Assembly: GCA_013399305.1 (NCBI GenBank)
Contig: VXAI01000117.1
Coordinates: 1,700,590 to 1,764,589 of the forward strand
Reading direction: 5' to 3'
From: Rostratula benghalensis
Taxonomy: Eukaryota; Chordata; Aves; Charadriiformes; Rostratulidae
Length of the DNA stretch: 64,000 nucleotides
Shown here: positions 23,874 to 37,059 of the stretch, piece after piece
How the letters are laid out: the number at the start of each line of letters is the position of its first letter
How positions within the stretch are numbered: position 1 is the stretch's first letter
Translations under genes and position numbers: made by a program
Notes under the pieces: generated by a model
The model's database searches: none
The model's input: the letters and a program-made list of their open reading frames with translations, nothing else
What the model was told of the DNA's origin: nothing

Positions 23874-26800
23874 TCTCCCAGAGGTATTGAGTCATTTTCT
23901 AGATGGAGTAAAATAATCAGTGAAATAGGTCCTTGTGCTGGACACCATTAGAAGTCAAAGAGAAGGTGGAATTCTGGACGTATGGGGTCTTTATTCTTGG
24001 ATGTATATATCTTGAATGTCCTTGCTTTTGCTGGAGACCTCTCTAAAGAGTGGGGAACTAATGCAAACATGGCTTTGAAACTTTACTGTGAACTAAAAAA
24101 TTGGTGATTTAACCTTCTTTGATTGACATAGAATTCAGGTTAAGCAGTCTATTTATGATATAGTATTTGAGGCTTGCTGGAATCAATTGAAATAAAGTCC
24201 ACAGTCTTTAGTTCAAAGCCAAAATGATGAAATTTATGGTGAAGAGGGTAAGCCTTCCAGTCATTCTACATAAAAATATCTTTAATTATAAGTTTGTTAT
24301 GGCTTAAATACTTCAAACGCTGAGAGAAATAAAAAGCCATCCCACCCTGTATTAAAAAGCCAAAAAGCACAGCACATTTACTACTGAGGAGGTATGTTCC
24401 TCCTCACCTCTTCAGTCTTCTGAAGCCTTTCTTAATCACTGGTAAAAATATGGGATATATTCCTAATATTTGTGAGAGTAATAAAGGAGCAGAAGGAAAA
24501 ATACCTCTTCGTATCTTCTTGCCTTTTAGAAAAGAAGGGGGAAATGATTTTCCATCCCCAGGTCATCTTTGACCTCTGCAAACATAAGCTTTAAGCCGAA
24601 AGCATATTACTTTTCAAATTTCTAAGCACGTGCAAATAGAGGCTTAAGATGAAAGTATCTTCTCAACTAAAAGTCATTATAATTTTTTCCTGAAAGTGAC
24701 CAAAATATTTAAATGAGCTTTATTATAAAGATTGGGTTGATGACTTCTGGGAATTGAATTTTATTATTCAGAATTGATACAGAAATAAAAATCCAGCCTG
24801 AATAGAAGTACTTGTATTCTACTTTATATTTTTCCTCAGACTGGTTGCAAAGGTATACGGACACTAATCACGGCACACACACTGAGCATGTGTCATGGCA
24901 GGATTTTCATACCAGCAACCCTACATTTCAGCCTGGGGACAAGAAAGAGATTAACAAAGTCAAGAACAGCACTCCTCTTGATTTCCATGGGCTTTGATGC
25001 ATTGACTAGGCAGTGAATAATGGAGGCTTCTCCATTTTGTTCATAATTTTTTCACCTGGCGACTTCCTAATTGTACAGTTTTGCTAGTACGTAGGTTCTT
25101 GCTCCTATAAACAGTCAGGATTGATGCATTTCTTCATCTTGAGTCTCCCACTCACTCCAAACCTCTGGTTCTTTTAGTGCATTATAGGTCAGGCTTCAAG
25201 CAATTTTCTTACCTGGATATCTCATATTCAGTCTCAGCTGTTTTGTAATTAGATCATACAGTACTGTTATGTATGTGAAAGGTGCTTTATAAATCAGTAT
25301 TTTATAACACCATGCATCCATTTGTTAAAGAAAAGGGAAGGTATTCTGACTGTCCAGAACATAATTTCCCCAAGGTGAACTTCAGATGGGACATACAGGC
25401 CTAATGAATACCATTGCTGTGGGTAAATTTCCATCCATATCTTTAGGGAGAGAGTTTTATGCCTGGAGTTGCCATTGACATCATATGTGAATCTGTAAAC
25501 CCAGTAGGAAGTAAGGAGCCAGACTTTGAAGGGTGACAAGGTGTCTAAGGGTAATCAACAGACACTGGGATTTTCACACCTATCTTCAAATGCAGAGTAT
25601 GAGAGAACGTGCTTATGTGCCTCTAAAAACCTGGCTTTTCATTTCCGTCTGCGCTTGCTTCTGCATGCAGCAGAACTAATGCTGCTTCCCTGGCAAAGGG
25701 CTGAGAGTTTTCACCCTGTCATGAGGACATTTAGATCTGCGTCAGAAAGGTGCTGTTTAAAAAGCAGAAGGTGTTACGCTATTTGCAGGAAGCGTTAATG
25801 GCTACCACATGCCATCCTTTGACATACAGGTGCCTATAACGAGCTACAGTGACTGGGGAATTGAATCAACATTGATGGTGCAATGAACAGAGATACCTAG
25901 GCATTTCCTCAAGCATCTAAACCTGGCACAGGAGCCAGCCCGACATCTCCCAGTCCCAGCTGACGACACTTTTTGGTATAGTGTCACATCTGGATGTGGC
26001 CCCAGTGCACTGTGGTCAGACTGGGGAGACGCCTTCTAACCCCATTCACGTTACAAGGGCGTGGAAAACTTTGGGGACAGACTCACAGCTTTGAGCAGTT
26101 ATTACCCCCTGCTGCACTTAGTGTTCCTAAACTGTGGCAGGAAACACTTGCAGAAGTTTTATTTGGTCAACTTAATGGATGGGAGAGTAGAAGTGGTTGT
26201 CATGGGCTACATCAAATTTTGGAAGCTTTGGGAGTTACAGGAAGATGCCCACGATTTCAGTACTCATACATGCACACATTGTCTCACAAACAATAGGATA
26301 TTCCACGTTTGTAAGTTCTATGCTGCTCCATGCTTTCTTCTTCCTAAAAGCAGCAGTTCCAGTGACAGGGTACTGCCTACCCTCAGGCTGGATGCTGAAT
26401 AGTATGTGCCAACTTATCCATGTACAGTCAAGCCAGTTTAAATGCCTGAGCCTTCAGTCTTAGCTTTGAGATCATCTGCTGACAATATGTCCTCAAGCCA
26501 TAAAAACTGCCAGTTATAATATTCATCTTTCTACTATGGACGTAAAAGGAATAAAATTAAAGAAGACGAATTAAGATGTTAATGCCCTTAAAATGGCATA
26601 TTTAAGTACTCCTCATTATAAATGAGGTATTCTTTTGGAGTTGGGAGAGAGAGGACTTCTTCAGTACTGAAGATGAGTACACGCTGGGGTCCGGATCCTT
26701 ACTCTCCCTCCCCATGAGACACAGACTAGCAAGTGGGCCGGCTGCTGTGTGTATGATGCAGGAGAGACTGCTTCAATCTCTTATCCTTACTGAGGAGAGC

Positions 26801-28180
26801 TGAAGAAGAAAGTCCCACTTTGTGTCCATTGCTAGCTTGCGCTCTGGTTGCATCAGAGGAAGGAGACACAAGGGATTGACCTGTTGCTCTGTGCTTGAGC
26901 TAGCTAAAAAGAAGGCCAAGTGCTGATAGCAGTGCAGGTATGAAAGCACAGAGCTTAAAAGGTTTAATTAAACTTTCAGGACAAGAATGGAACCTGAAGA
27001 CAGGCTGTGAGTGATATCAAACTGGTGCCTATAATCCCAAATGCATAGATTTGTCTCATTAGATTTAGGGTTTTTTTAAGTTTGAATCTACTTAAACTTT
27101 CTCTTGAGCATTCAGGTTTTAGGATATTTTTTTACATGTGAGGAGACTGGAGACATTGATCTTTTAGCTTCACACCTTGCAAGTCACCAAAGGCCTGTGG
27201 CAATGATACCATCTCCCGATGCAGCTGCTGAGCTTCTCTTAAAGGAAAGTGCGCAGTGTCATAATTTGTTTGTTCTCCCAAGCCCCTCTGATTTCCTTCT
27301 GGCTGAAGGTGAAATGTTGGGATGCTTTGAGTTGCAAAGTGGTGGAAGATGTGGGTTGAAGAACAGATAATAAGAGGTAGAAATTATCATTTATTCCTCA
27401 ATAATTCTTGTTGCTGAATGACTCATCTCACTTATATTTCATAAACGCTAATGCTAGAAAAGAGACATCCAAATATACTTATTGCTAGAAATAGAAAGTC
27501 ACTCATTAATTCAGGCTGCTAATTTGTAAACTAATGAACTCTTTTTGAATGTAAAAGCTGCATTACGCACTTAAGGAGAGAAGGCGACCAGGTCAGAGAT
27601 GGCATTATGTCTTTATTTCTTGCACACCAGATATTATATATGACTGAGAGTGTGGCAAAAAGAACCACGATATTTCCATAAAATGGAAAGGAAATCAGAT
27701 ATAAAGACATTGCTTGACTTAACAGCCATAGCAACAACACCATGAACAGCAGAGCCTGAAATACTGGAATTACTCTATCTCAATCTTTCATGGTGTCTTG
27801 AGAAGTTAGCAATGAATATGTGGTCCAGAGGGGAGAGGGCTGCAATGACCAGCTGCTGCTTGATGCCATCTCTGTTTCCTGAATGCTGCCACTCCTATGG
27901 AAACTTTCCCACAGGACATTCCACATAGCCCAGGACCCATTTCAGCTTTAGGCAGTGAAAGAAGGTTTTCAGAAGTGTCTCAGAGGGAGAGTAATTAATA
28001 GAAATAGAATTAATAGAAAACCTAGATGAGAACAGAAGATAATAAAGAGTTATTAGGTAATATCATAAAGGGTTATTAGGAAACCTGTGGTCCAACAGCA
28101 AGATTCATTAAGCTGCAAGATATTGTAAAATATTTTACTGGGGAAAAGGTAAAAAAAACAGGGCACTTAAGCAAAACCAG
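23874..28180. other. Non-coding stretch, no gene recognised
   Basis: No gene, CR1 tail or array recognised up to the tandem patch at 27.99 kb. A slightly more GC-rich piece near 26.0-26.9 kb has open frames in three plus-strand frames at once (25994-26463); none looks like a protein family and simultaneous openness argues against coding. Confidence 0.6.
27992..28085 (+). repeat. Two short imperfect tandem duplications
   Basis: AATTAATAGAAA-type units repeat at 27992-28020. A 14-base unit AAAG(A/G)GTTATTAGG then occurs at 28044-28057 and 28067-28080, a period of 23. These look like small replication-slippage duplications and lie just before the LTR-like block. Confidence 0.5.
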
Positions 28181-28930
28181 ATAGGAGGATCAGTGTTCTG
28201 GCCATTTGCACAAGCTCTTTGAGAACTACTAAAAGCAAAGTGTACAATTAACCACTGCAAGAGTTAGCAAGATGTGACCCTGGACAACGAACAAGACAAT
28301 ACCATAAATTAGCCAAAATAAGGGAATACCAAAACAATTTTACGAGGAACAGAGCTGCTAACAAAGCCAAAGAAGTAACTTGAACTAGCCAAATTAATGT
28401 AGTTAAAAACCCACCCTCGGGTAGGGACAGCTCCCTGCTAACAAAAGACTCCTCCTCACAGAACATGTGTAGTAAAAAGAGAGGACGTTTTGATTTTAAG
28501 TACATACTGGGCACAGCAAGGACCAATGGGAATGAGGATGGGTAAGCAAAGCTGTAGAAAAAAAAATCTACTGACAACTGTAGCAACAGACACACAAAGT
28601 TTGTTAGCCTGTTTCAGAGCTGCATTGACTTTAGCCCAAAGAAATAAAAGTCCGTTGAAAAAGGCTCCCTTAGACAAAGCTGTTTGGGATGTCGTGGGAA
28701 ATGGCTCCCTGTATTTCCATCACTGGGGAATCTGAGGCTGCTCCAGGACAGATGTCTCAAAATTGTTTTCTGATATCTGGAGCACAAGGAGCCCTCGGGC
28801 TTGGAACATCACAGCAAGCTGGGTTACAGGCAAACTATAATTTAAGGGAAGCCTTGCTTGATTTAAAAGCCTCAGAAGGAAATTATGTTTGTGTGTTCGG
28901 AGGTTTCCTTTTGACTCCCAGAGGGTAATT
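28180..28930 (+). mobile_element. LTR-like block, probable solo LTR of an endogenous retrovirus
   Basis: The block is strikingly A-rich and T-poor on the plus strand (much of 28240-28420), with more CpGs than its surroundings. It contains a TATA-like ATTTTAAGTAC near 28495, a CCAAT motif at about 28522, and an AATAAA at about 28641 followed by a G/T-containing stretch, an order compatible with U3, R and U5. No gag, pol or env similarity flanks it and no second copy occurs in the window, so it would be a solo LTR. Exact ends and a target-site duplication could not be fixed. A different repeat or unique sequence with a biased composition remains possible. Confidence 0.4.
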
Positions 28931-31900
28931 CTCTGCAGCAGTGGAAAGACCCTTAAGGGTTTTATGGGCGCTTGTATTCTTTTCAGCTGTGTCTTGTCCC
29001 TTCCCTTCTTTGTTATTCAGGTAGCAACATGCAGGGAAATACTATAGACAGCAAGAGAGGATCCGCCAAGAGCTTTCACAGGAAAGCACATTCTTCTCTC
29101 TGCATTTCTACAATATCTTAATGTATTTCAAAGGCTTGTTTGGAAGAACGTTTGAAAGTGTTTTTCTGCCAAAGATATTTTGGAGAAGAGTTTTCAGGGA
29201 GAAGAACAGAAGAGTGATCTGAGAGGGCTTTGATGAAAATCTGCCTGGACAGGGCAACGATGGGGAGGATGAGTAATCTTCCCGTCAATGGAACACACTG
29301 TGGAAGACCACGAAAATTAATATATCCAAAATTAAGTGAGCATCATGTAGAGAAGATCAACAGGACAAGGAAAATTAAGTCAAGCCCTATGAGTACTGTA
29401 GAACAAGACTCCTGAAACTTAGTTTTATTGCAATTTTTTTTAGGAAAATCAGTAGTTCTTCCTGGCTCACTTGGAAACCTACCATCAGAGTTTTGAGATA
29501 CCTGCTCAGGAGAGCTCTGCCTGGTCTGAGCAGTTTCCCTTTGAAATTCCCAGTGCTAGCAGATATTTTGTTCTGTAGCATTTCATGGGTGGGTAGCCAG
29601 GAGAAAAGTTAGTTGACAGAAAACGTGTTTTCCGTCAAACTGTGTTAGAAAAGAGAGTCTCCTGATACACTTCTATTTCATTGGGATGACAAAAGGAAAA
29701 AACTCCAAATATATGCTGAAAAGGTTCTGGCCAATTTTGATGAAGGACACTAGGAAGCAGACATCTGTAAAAGTTTTGTCAGTACAGTCTGTAAAAGGCC
29801 ACTTGGCATGGAATATTGCTGTTACCCCAACGTGTGATAGAACAAAATACACAGAGAGGAATTTCTTCTGTAAGGAATGGGTCTCGTCATCATTATGTTG
29901 TCTCCTTGCTGATGACAATTGCCCATGAAAGATTACTTCAATGGAGCCATCCAAAAGGCTTCTTTTCTGTCTGGTCTCCCTCAAAAGGTTGTGCTAAGGT
30001 TAGGTATTATGTATTTTTGGTGAAGGTGGTGCTTCAGCACAGCCCGAGGAATATCTAGGGCAGCATCTTGCAGGCTGTAGAGCTGTGGTCCCCTGAGGCT
30101 TGCTACTCTCTAAGGGACTGGTGAGAGCTCGCTCGGAACAGAAAGGTCAATACACTTGAAGTGATTTTTCAGGAGTCTGCAGATCTGTGAGCAAATTGCA
30201 GGGATCCATGAGTTATCACTCCAGAAATAATAATGGAATTAAAGTATGGGCTTGATCCAAGCACTGAGGCTTGTATGTGCTAGACCTGTAACTCCAGCAT
30301 GTCTTAATTCTGAACAAGATTTATTTACATCTCTACACCAAGTACTGGTGCCTAATCCCCTATCAAATAATTCTCCACATCTCTTTATGCTTCTGGCCAC
30401 TTAGATACACAGAACCTGAGCACTATAAATTTAATTGTTTACCTCCTTACAGCTTTCTTCCAGAGCTCTGCACCCAGATTTTAGAAGTGCCTCAGAGATA
30501 TCATCTTGATCAGACTCTTAAAGAGCTCATCTCAGGATGAAAACCTCAGCCAGATTTTTACCAGACCTCAGCTGATGGGCATGGTTCACACCACACACCC
30601 AACTGCCACGCTTGTGCTTTGAGCAAGAGCCAGGAATTAGAGCCTGAGGCTATAACTCCAGGTAAAACATCCAGAAAATCATGTTGGGCTCTTTAGAACC
30701 ATAAATTTCCCACCTGCACTGAGACGAGGGATGGCAGGATCATTCAGTATCCTTGCTTGTATGAGGTCTGTCTAAGGAATTGCCCGAAATCAATGAAAGA
30801 TTTTTCACTCACCTCAGTATAAGCAAAATACATCTCTGCAGCATCTCTTCTTGAAGAGCATAATGTGTTACTACTCAGTCTATACAGCACCTAGTTCGGT
30901 CGTATTGAGACCTCTGATCAGCACTGTTATATAACTACTAAATAATAGCCGTAAAGGAGAAGGGAAAGAATTATTCAAATTACACACTAGCAATAAAACA
31001 AGGAGCAATATATTAAAGCTGAAAAAAAATTAATTTACATTAGTCAATCCTGTAACTGTGTGATTTAAATTGGTAAAGTGCTTAAGGGTCTAGTTCATGT
31101 GAGAACTGCTATAAAAGCTGAGCTTTATTGTCTCCCATTTATCTTGTGTGTTAAGAAAAGTTTTCAGAGACAGAAAGTACTACAATAAAGCAGAAAATTT
31201 GCCTAGCAGAGGAGGTGGCATTTGGACACGGGTAAGTCTGTGTGTTCTCTGTGTATCTCAGGTGTACTTATGGCTATCTAAGACAATGACCAGGGTGGAA
31301 CTTCTGCCTTACGAAGTTTCAACACATTCATTGACATGTCTGGACATCACAGTGTGCTGGCTGTGTCTTGTATCCTGTTCATCCCCTCTTGGACACATCA
31401 GAGAAAGGAGGCTCAGCCAGGCTCAGCATTTCTCAGACTCCCATCAGCTTTTCTTTCTTCTGAGACTATCCTGCATCCTGAGAAGCATGTCATTTTCAGT
31501 TACCTTGGATAGAAAATTTTGTCCTCCTTTAGTGTGGGAAGTGATTGAGCAATATATGGAAATCAAAAATATCAGCATTGGTGAAACTGGAATGTGTAGC
31601 TGCAAGTGGGTGACAGTAGCTATGGTGCACTTTGTTCCAGCCAGAAAAAAAACTGATACAGGTAGATAAACACCCCCTCACAAACCTTACACTATTTTGC
31701 ATATACTGTGGGCAATGTGTGAATTTTTCCTTCACTGATACTGCCTTTTTTTAGTAAAGCCTAACATTTCTGTGATCGCCATGCTTCTCATGAAAGAAAG
31801 GAAACTCACTGATTTATTAAAATTCAGCTGCTAACAATACCGCCTCTTTCTGGCTTTTCTGCAATGCTTCTGTTTATACACTAAAATGTGCTGGAGAAAA

Positions 31901-34139
31901 CCACAAGCTTGCAGTATGCATTTTAACTTCCACGTACCAGAGGCAATATTTGCTTTCAGTATGTTTTTTCTCTAATGAAAATTTGGTAAAGTATATAAAT
32001 GTCTTTGAACAGAGTACTACTTTAAAGAAGGCTGGAATCAATATAGTTAATACACAGTTAAAAGTAAAAAAATTGCAGTATTGAAAATGGTTAATAAGAT
32101 GACACTGCATTTCATATTTTTTTAATATTATTTCTTTATCATCACTAAGCTGTGGGATTTAGCTAAATCACAACATACATTCCTCAAATCGTGTTTTTGA
32201 GCTTCTTTTTCCTGTTCCTGTTGATCCTTTATCTGAAGGATGACTCTAGTTTGCAAAAGATTGTCAACTCCTTGATATACATAAAAGCCTTAATCTCTCT
32301 CTGCAGTTTTGATGGACACGGCATTTGCCCCTTCCTCTGCCTTGAGCACTGAGGATATTTCCCCCTACCATGGCCTTGGCTGCTGCACGTTCTGTTTGCC
32401 GCCTCCTCACATTTCTCACATTTTTCACACTTGCTACTTTTCCTGTATTTCCTGCCCTCTCATGCAGTGTTCTCACCTCAGAAATCAGACAAAGAGAGTC
32501 AGGACATGTCTTGAGAAAGCGTGGGGATGTTGGTCTCACACAACCCACTAAATTGCGAGGGAGCAAGCCCCAAAAGCCCCCACCCCCTCCAGCAGCATGT
32601 ATAACGTTGGAGGCCAAGTGGGCAGGGTTTATAACTAGAGAAACGTAATGCTAAGCTACACCTTGCCATAACAATCACCTCATCCCAGAGTGCAATAATC
32701 ATCTTTCTAATCGCAGGATATCATCTTTCATTTTAGCAAGCTGTACTCAGCATCTCAGGAAATTTCCTCTCAATGAATCACGAAAAATCATTTCATTTTT
32801 AAATTACAAATTAAACGAATGATAATTAATTGTGCAAATATCTAGCTCTATTACTGCCTCACTTCCTGCTGCTTGTGGGCTTCCTCCAGCTCAAACTTCC
32901 CGTCTTTCCTTGCTGTGGGATCCAGCTTGTTCCCCACAACCAGCTGCAGATTTTCCCAGCTCTTTCCATTGCTGGACCAAACATTTTCTATTTCCTATAT
33001 TAAGCAGCAGCTATGTTCTCCTTTCTGTCTTCCCTGGATGAAAAGGGAACACAGTGACAAGGGATAGTGAGAAGATTTTCTCCAGACCGTGACCCATAAA
33101 GGTTCCACAAGATGTTTCACAGTCATGTGGCTTCCAAGAGGTTTCCTAATGCCTGCTGCTGTGTGCTGACATACATGATCCTAACTTGTTCCCTGCTCTC
33201 TCTTTTGTCCCTCAAAACCAAGGAGTGAAGCCCTCCTGTTTTTGCCCAAGATCCCCACAACTGGACATTGCATTGGATGATCCCACATTGTGATTAGCAG
33301 TGAGGATCTTCTCAGAGTTGCCTGAAAGAAGCAATGGCTGACAATAAGCAGAAATGGAGGTGGCAGCATTGCCTGGGAGAAAGTTTGTTCTTCTTTGAAT
33401 AAAACACAACATTTTAATCATATTTTTGAGCAGGAGCTATGGGCTTCCTTCATCCCTTACTCAACTTTTTCAATATCTTCCGAGGTCTGTATCATTTTGA
33501 AGTTTCTAAGTTTCCAATAAGTACTTTCCCTCTGAGATTTGCCTTCTCTCAAAATTGATTCTGAGACCTTTCAACTAAACTCCATCTGAAGTTTCTAGGA
33601 CAAGGTGTCTTAAGGATGATTTGCAGTTAAAGAAAAAACACAAGGCAATGAAAAAAATCCTCAGGATGCCACATTGGTGAGGTTTACATGCATTTGGAGA
33701 CCCAGCCAGAGGCTATATCGGATATTAAAACTCCAGTTGGATGTAGCACCTTTGCTCCCTGCCGGAAATAGTGGTGTCTTGACAATAGGAAATGGTGAAA
33801 AACAACAAGGAAAAGGTAGTTAATTTTATTTTTCTGAGTGTAGTTATGGACAGAATCCGTTCTGAGGAAGTAGATAAATCTCATTCAGAGGCTTGTGTTA
33901 ATTCCAAGTGAGAACAGAAATCCAGTTTGGGGTTTTCTACTTCACGTGGCACTTTTCTCCCAAGATTAGTAATTGGTAAATCTTGAACTGGAGCTTTGTA
34001 TCCAGTTCAGATAGATTGTTGCAGAATTGTAACTGAAACGAGAACACAGACACCCATGTCGGAAAGCAGAGAGCTAGAATTGTAAATATAAAAAATAGAA
34101 AAGTAAATAACTGATGAGGAAAATGGGATGCTGTAATCA
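28931..34139. other. Non-coding stretch, no gene recognised
   Basis: No recognisable gene or transposon. A 173-codon plus-strand frame (31148-31669) is one of the two longest in the window but has no domain or gene-like context. A more GC-rich patch at about 32260-32640 has frames open on both strands and is not otherwise identifiable. Confidence 0.6.
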
Positions 34140-34541
34140 CATGAATGCATTAAATGATGGACCATGCCCCCTGCTCTCAAAATTAGACGCTTCATTAGCA
34201 ACGGCTCTGCTCAGTCAGGGAAGTTAATTAATGTCTGCAGCCAGGCGTGTATAGAAAGAGCAGCCACAGCACGGCTGCTCCACGCAAGCTGGCAAAAGGG
34301 ATTTTGTCCTCATTTGCTTCCTTATCTGGAGGAGATATGTTCATGTACCCCCATTAAGGAGGAGGAAATCATTTTTTGCACCAGCCACCTCATTACCAAT
34401 GGCACGTTCGGTGCAATGCATTCTTCCATAGACGGAGTATCACTGATGCAAGGGCACGTGCAATATAGGTATAAAAAGTCCTTGTGTGGTGGCCCACACC
34501 TAAAAGCATATGATATATGTTCCAGTTGTTCAGGTGGATAA
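34140..34541 (+). promoter_or_regulatory. Candidate conserved element overlapping a 125-codon open frame
   Basis: Nine CpGs fall in about 270 bases (34188 to 34457) in an otherwise CpG-poor region, with TTAATTAA-type homeodomain cores near 34222 and a CACGTG E-box near 34455. The same interval holds a frame from ATG at 34164 (A at -3) to TAA at 34541, 125 codons with balanced third-position use but no recognised domain, signal peptide or membrane segment. The CpG retention suggests constraint; whether on DNA (enhancer) or on the frame cannot be told from one sequence. I favour a regulatory element. Confidence 0.3.
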
Positions 34542-36019
34542 ATATCACCAACTGCAATGTTGATGTCATTCCCCCAGTTTCAGTACTGTTACACTAGGGC
34601 AGAATTTGACCAAGAATATTTGCGCTTTGGGAAGATAGGGTCAAATAAATTTTGATTTCTTACAAAAACAATTAATTGTATTCATACCACCAGCTTTGTA
34701 AAAGGAAAGAATCAATCTTCCAGAGCTGAAGGAAGCAGAAGCGCTGAACTGGGTTTCCTGGGTGTAGGCTTGTAAAATTGTTCCCAGAATTAGCAGTTCT
34801 GGAGTTAGACTATAGACAGAGGATATAGGCTGCTTTTTTTTGGTAGCTCAACACTGGCTGAGCCTGTGCTTTTCCTGGACATACATGGACATGCATAGAC
34901 AAATGGCAAGTTTGATTGAAAATTTTTGCTCTAGTTTACTGGTGGCTCAATACAGTAGCTCTCCCCGTCTTTCCACTCTACCTTTCCACAGGCTAGCAGG
35001 AGACCAGGAGCAGGTGGGAGAACGTAGCATTTCAAATGAATGCCATGACTTTTAGCTGCCATCCTTCCTAGGCTACTCTGATGCTGCTCCAGCTAAAAGC
35101 AGTGGAAGAAACAGCAAAAATACCCCAAGATTATAAAAAAGTCTCAAAACAACTATTGTGACTTATTGCAGGAATTGTAAAAACAAATAAATAATCTATC
35201 CAGGGCTTTCAAGCTTTGCCATACTTCGCTTGAATGACTCAGTAGAGCTCAACTGTGAGGGAATTAAACAGATAACCAAGCCAAACCGAAAAACCAAGGC
35301 AGCAGCCTCCAATTTCTCAAGGGATTGCTCAAAAACGGTCAGCATTGCACTGCACTTGGCAGCATGGCATGAGTTTGGGTTGCTGATTAGAGTTGCTCGT
35401 TGTGCTTAGAGATTCGCTTAGCCAAGGTGAGGAGCCAGATGCCTCTGCCGTTCTTTCTTGAAGACTTCTTTAGCCTGGGATTTGTGCAGGCAGAAAAGCG
35501 TCACATGCACCCTCGAAAAAACTAAAGGCAGTCATGGAGTCCCTGTGGTGGCCTCGATCCAGCTGTCACTGCTGCAGAGTACAAGGGGAGAAATTAATAA
35601 CAATAATAGTAGTAGTAATAATGATAATGATAATAATATGTGGATTTATCTGTTGAGAAAATGAGTAGAAAAGCATGGTCAGTGGTGAGAGGAGACCTTT
35701 TCAAAAGGCAGAGAAGATAGCTGTGGATAGTCTCTGCTTCAGCTGTTCTGTGTGTGATTTGGAGTCCTGAATCCCTGAGCCAGTGATGGGCTCACACGGA
35801 CGTGCAGTTTTTCTCAATCACTTTTCCACTTCAGTCTTTAGAACAGCCCTGAGAAGAACGACTGGGCAAAACAACATAACAGCAGTGCTGAATGAATCCA
35901 GGAAGCATTTTCCACGAATGTCTCTTTGTTCCACACACAGTTTTTCAGTGCTAAAATCCTTTTGGTGTTTGCTTTCAAGAAATATTTTAGCAAAGCAGCT
36001 TTGCCAGATTGAATGCTCA
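34542..36019. other. Non-coding stretch with an AAT-type microsatellite
   Basis: No gene recognised. Contains the imperfect trinucleotide repeat at 35593-35639. A frame pair around 35.8-36.0 kb on opposite strands is unremarkable. Confidence 0.62.
35593..35639. repeat. Imperfect (AAT/AGT)n microsatellite
   Basis: About 15 trinucleotide units of AAT, AGT, GAT and AAC type in a row. Interruptions suggest it is old and only moderately variable. Confidence 0.75.
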
Positions 36020-36440
36020 TGAAAATTAATGTTGAGACTGAATCTGCAAATATTCACTGAGAGTAAATTTCTCATTGTGCAAGCAATTGTAAAATTCATA
36101 ATTTGCCCTGTACTTTTTTATATAAATTATACAATCAGGGCACAGTAACAATATGAATTCAATTATGTATCTAACCAACATTTTATGCATTCCAAATATC
36201 CTCAACAAATTGCTGGTGAACAATCTACAGCCTAGAATTATTTGCAAAAAAAATGCATGAATCATTTCAAATAACAAATGCATTTGAGGAAATCCTCATC
36301 AATTCCCAGAGTATCTGTAAACAGAAAAAGAGAGTAAAAATGAAAAAAAATGATCCATTGTGCTTAAGTCGCTCAATCCAACTCTGTAATTGACCATTCA
36401 TCTGATTAAAAAGCCATCAAGGACAGGCTCTTGAGGATGG
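36020..36440. promoter_or_regulatory. Candidate conserved non-coding element
   Basis: Strongly AT-rich with ordered motifs: TATAAATTAT and CAATTATG cores, an AACAAT SOX-type site, and two copies of AAATGCAT (36251-36258 and 36276-36283). Next to the second is a small palindrome, GAGGAAATCCTC (36286-36297). No useful plus-strand frame. The motif density is enhancer-like, but base composition alone yields many such hits. Confidence 0.22.
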
Positions 36441-37059
36441 AGGACCTGGTGCAGATATCACACTGTGACAAAATCAGATGCTTCATTTAAACAATCACAA
36501 GGAGAGCAACTGGCCAAAAGACTAATTTTTGTGTGAAGAGCTTCCTATAGGGAGAAACACAAATATATACAACACTTCCTCATATTCTGCCTCCTTTGAG
36601 TGGAAAGTAAGACACAAATATATAGAAACCTTTGGAAATAGCAGCTTTTGGGATCGCACCTCCACTGGGGCTGTCCATCCTTCATCCAAGCCAGGCAGTT
36701 GGGTTTGAATCTCCAGAATGCATACTTTTTGAAGTCCTTGATGAGTTATCACTGGGCTAAGGGGGCAGTAGGTCTGACTTCTGCTTCCCTCTCTACTTTT
36801 AAACGTGCAAAAGTGGTAGTTTTTCTACTGGGATTCTTACCTCTTTTTTTGCAGCAAAAATTAGAATTGGCTCTCTTCTCCTGAGGTGAGAAATGTCAGA
36901 CTGCAGGGCTGATATTGACCCAGGCACCCTGAGACTAAGGCACCAAAACAAGTCTTCTTGTGTATGTTGCTACCGCTAATGGACAGAAACATTCCCCGAA
37001 GTCTCCTCCCACCTTTCTGAAATATGTGCCATAGAATGGGCTAGTTTGGTTGTTGTCTT
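36441..37059. other. Non-coding stretch, nothing recognised
   Basis: No gene or repeat. A 78-codon frame (36648-36884) has no family resemblance. Confidence 0.6.

Noticed and set aside
25994..26463. Three overlapping plus-strand frames of 88-113 codons
   Set aside because: All three frames being open at once reflects local scarcity of stop codons rather than coding; none resembles a known family.
27992..28085. Short repeats with spacing, considered as a CRISPR-like or minisatellite array
   Set aside because: Only two units each and no regular spacers, in a vertebrate genome; explained by slippage.
31148..31669. 173-codon plus-strand frame, among the longest in the window
   Set aside because: No domain, no convincing promoter or splice context, cysteine- and leucine-rich by base composition. 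A frame this long is expected occasionally by chance in 64 kb read in six frames.
32260..32640. GC-richer patch with long frames on both strands and a TATAAA-like motif, considered as an LTR or promoter
   Set aside because: No poly(A) signal, boundary or second copy; not enough to call a mobile element or promoter.
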